Assembly: GCA_020796225.1 (NCBI GenBank)
Contig: CM036754.1
Location: 22,262,867-22,326,866, forward strand
Reading direction: 5' to 3'
Source of the DNA: Arion vulgaris
Taxonomy: Eukaryota > Mollusca > Gastropoda > Stylommatophora > Arionidae
Length of the DNA: 64,000 bases
Shown here: positions 62,850-64,000 of the stretch, in pieces
How the letters are laid out: every line of letters begins with the position of its first letter
Numbering within the stretch: position 1 is the stretch's first letter
Notes under the pieces: model-generated
The model's input: only the letters and a program-made list of their open reading frames with translations
Database searches by the model: none
What the model was told of the DNA's origin: nothing
Made by a program: the position numbers and the translations under genes

Positions 62850-63195
62850 CATCATCAAGTAGCTTGCTCCTTCCGGAACTTGGCTTCCATGACGGCAGCA
62901 CTGAAAAACTTCTGTGTAAGTTGACCGGTGTCAGCAGCAGTCATTCTCAGAGAGTCAATGACATCTTGCATCCATCGTCTTCTGGGTCTTCCTCTCATTC
63001 TTCTTCCAGTCACATTTCTCTATAAAATTATCTTCTCTAGGCACTCGTGTCGTTTGATGTGTCCGAAATATTTAATTTGCATTGCTGTTATGCTCTTTAA
63101 TATTCAACTCTCTTTAATATCAAGCTGTTGTAGAACAGAAGCATTTGTTTTTTCTCTGTCTATGATATTCTAAGTACTCTTCTGTATCATTTGCA
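62850..63195 (-). pseudogene. LINE-b 3' tail
   Basis: Minus strand: YRREKTNASVLQQL-like residues, then KEIKYFGHIKRHECLEK, NFIEKCDWKKNERKTQK or TGRRMRGRPRRRW, MQDVIDSLRMTAADTGQL, TQKFFSAAVMEAKFRKEQAT and stop. Strong match to 17020-17368 in opposite orientation, including TGTTCTACAACAGCTTGATA TTAAAGAGAG before the block. Confidence 0.87.
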
Positions 63196-63439
63196 TTCAA
63201 AGGCATTATTGATCTTCTTGGCCTCTTTGTCAATGTTAAAAAATATTAGGTTTGTGCAGTTCATTAAGTTGACATGTTTATTGCCTGCCATTAAACCTTT
63301 CATCCTTGTGAGCCGATATACTGCTCGGCGGTGTTTGTTAAGATGACTAAAAGTCATTATACTGGCCATTCACTATACATTGCAATATAAATGAGTACTA
63401 ATGCGTTGAATTATGGACAGAGTCGATGTCATCAATGTG
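63196..63439. other. No feature recognised
   Basis: Unassigned sequence between LINE fragments. Confidence 0.4.
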
Positions 63440-63680
63440 GTACGCTCTCATTTATGTGATGTGGGCGAGTCTCAGAAACTGGGACGAGAGCGATAATTAC
63501 GAATTAAGTTTGGACATGCCAGACAGTGTCGTCTTCGGGGTAGAGAGCGAGGGTATGCTAATCAATTTCTCATGGGTACGGTGAGCAAATAGACTTTAAG
63601 ATGGCTGGTGTAAAAGAAGGACAGAGCACGAATGGAATGCCCACTGTGCCATGACGTCGATCGCATAACATAACAGAACA
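63440..63680 (+). pseudogene. LINE-k 3' fragment (Cys/His tail)
   Basis: RSHLCDVGESQKLG, FGHARQCRLRGRERGYAN, QFLMGTVSK, DRARMECPLCHDVDRI in shifting frames. Same order as the minus-strand copy at 19130. Confidence 0.6.
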
Positions 63681-63794
63681 GAAATGTGTCCTAATGTAAA
63701 ATAAAATTGCGTTGTGCAAAGGTTAACTAATATGCACAATGCATTCAAAAATATATTTTTATAATACTGCAAAACTGTGTTTCTTCAACTCAAT

Positions 63795-64000
63795 GAATCA
63801 ATCAAGTACCATGCCTGACGGCGTAGGCGATCATGTCTCTCCACAACTCTCCATCTCTCTCCTTCGTGTAGGTAATCAGTTCTGACGTCGATCTTTTCTC
63901 GAACAAAGATGTCAGACTATCCAACATCTTCTCTCTCAGTCTTCCACAATCTCTCCTTCCCTCAATGTTACCTGTTGTCCCAATATGTTCTAAACCTCCT
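63795..64000 (-). pseudogene. LINE-g 3' tail, runs off the window
   Basis: Minus strand: RFRTYWDNR or FxTYWDN, GKERLWKTEREKMLD, LTSLFEKRSTSELITYTKER, DGELWRDMIAYAVRHGT and stop. Closely parallels 15197-15400 in DNA (GGCGTAGGCGATCATGTCTC, TCCACA). The remainder lies outside the window. Confidence 0.82.

Noticed and set aside
1..64000. A bacterial defence system, operon or prophage
   Set aside because: No bacterial-style gene density, ribosome binding sites or operons; retroelement tails, SINEs with polymerase III boxes and a spliced exon show animal nuclear DNA.

Overview
This is nuclear DNA of an invertebrate animal. The window is AT-rich, has no operons or dense coding, and carries many minisatellites, several tRNA-derived SINE families, 3'-truncated non-LTR retrotransposons (LINEs), small hAT, piggyBac and TA-target elements, LTR-like repeats, and one candidate spliced host exon. 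A mollusc or another lophotrochozoan would fit the mix of LINE tails and SINEs, but nothing here proves the phylum.

Layout. 0.2-7.8 kb is a 55-bp satellite of about 140 units that decays until about 8.9 kb. 9.2-19 kb holds three copies of a 1.2-1.4 kb pyrimidine-rich LTR-like repeat, one sitting inside a LINE, with LINE 3' tails and an array amplified from a LINE tail. 19-38 kb is a patchwork of SINEs, LINE tails, short-period arrays, hAT and TA-flanked MITEs, and a poly-A SINE with a perfect target duplication. 38-44 kb has a reverse transcriptase fragment with recognisable catalytic blocks, a piggyBac-type MITE inside related RT sequence, and a 2-kb array of 31-bp units. 44.8-46 kb holds the best host-gene candidate: a first coding exon (signal peptide plus start of the prodomain) of a proprotein convertase of the kexin/furin/PC2 group. 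46-56 kb is again repeats, including a SINE insertion dated by an empty-site paralogue. 56.9-59.1 kb is a complete but decayed DNA transposon with 100-bp terminal inverted repeats and a broken transposase whose second Asp and last Glu are spaced as in the DD82E/Sailor group. 59.2-64 kb has more SINE and LINE tails and two hAT elements, one of which carries a LINE tail inside it.

Family labels used below (SINE-A to -F, LINE-a to -m, hAT-N1 to -N3) are local to this window and come from comparing copies with each other by eye. Almost all open frames are accidental products of repeats; the only frames read as meaningful are LINE fragments, the Sailor-like transposase and the convertase exon. Several arrays contain unit clusters riddled with 1-3 base deletions, so part of the apparent decay may be consensus error in the assembly.
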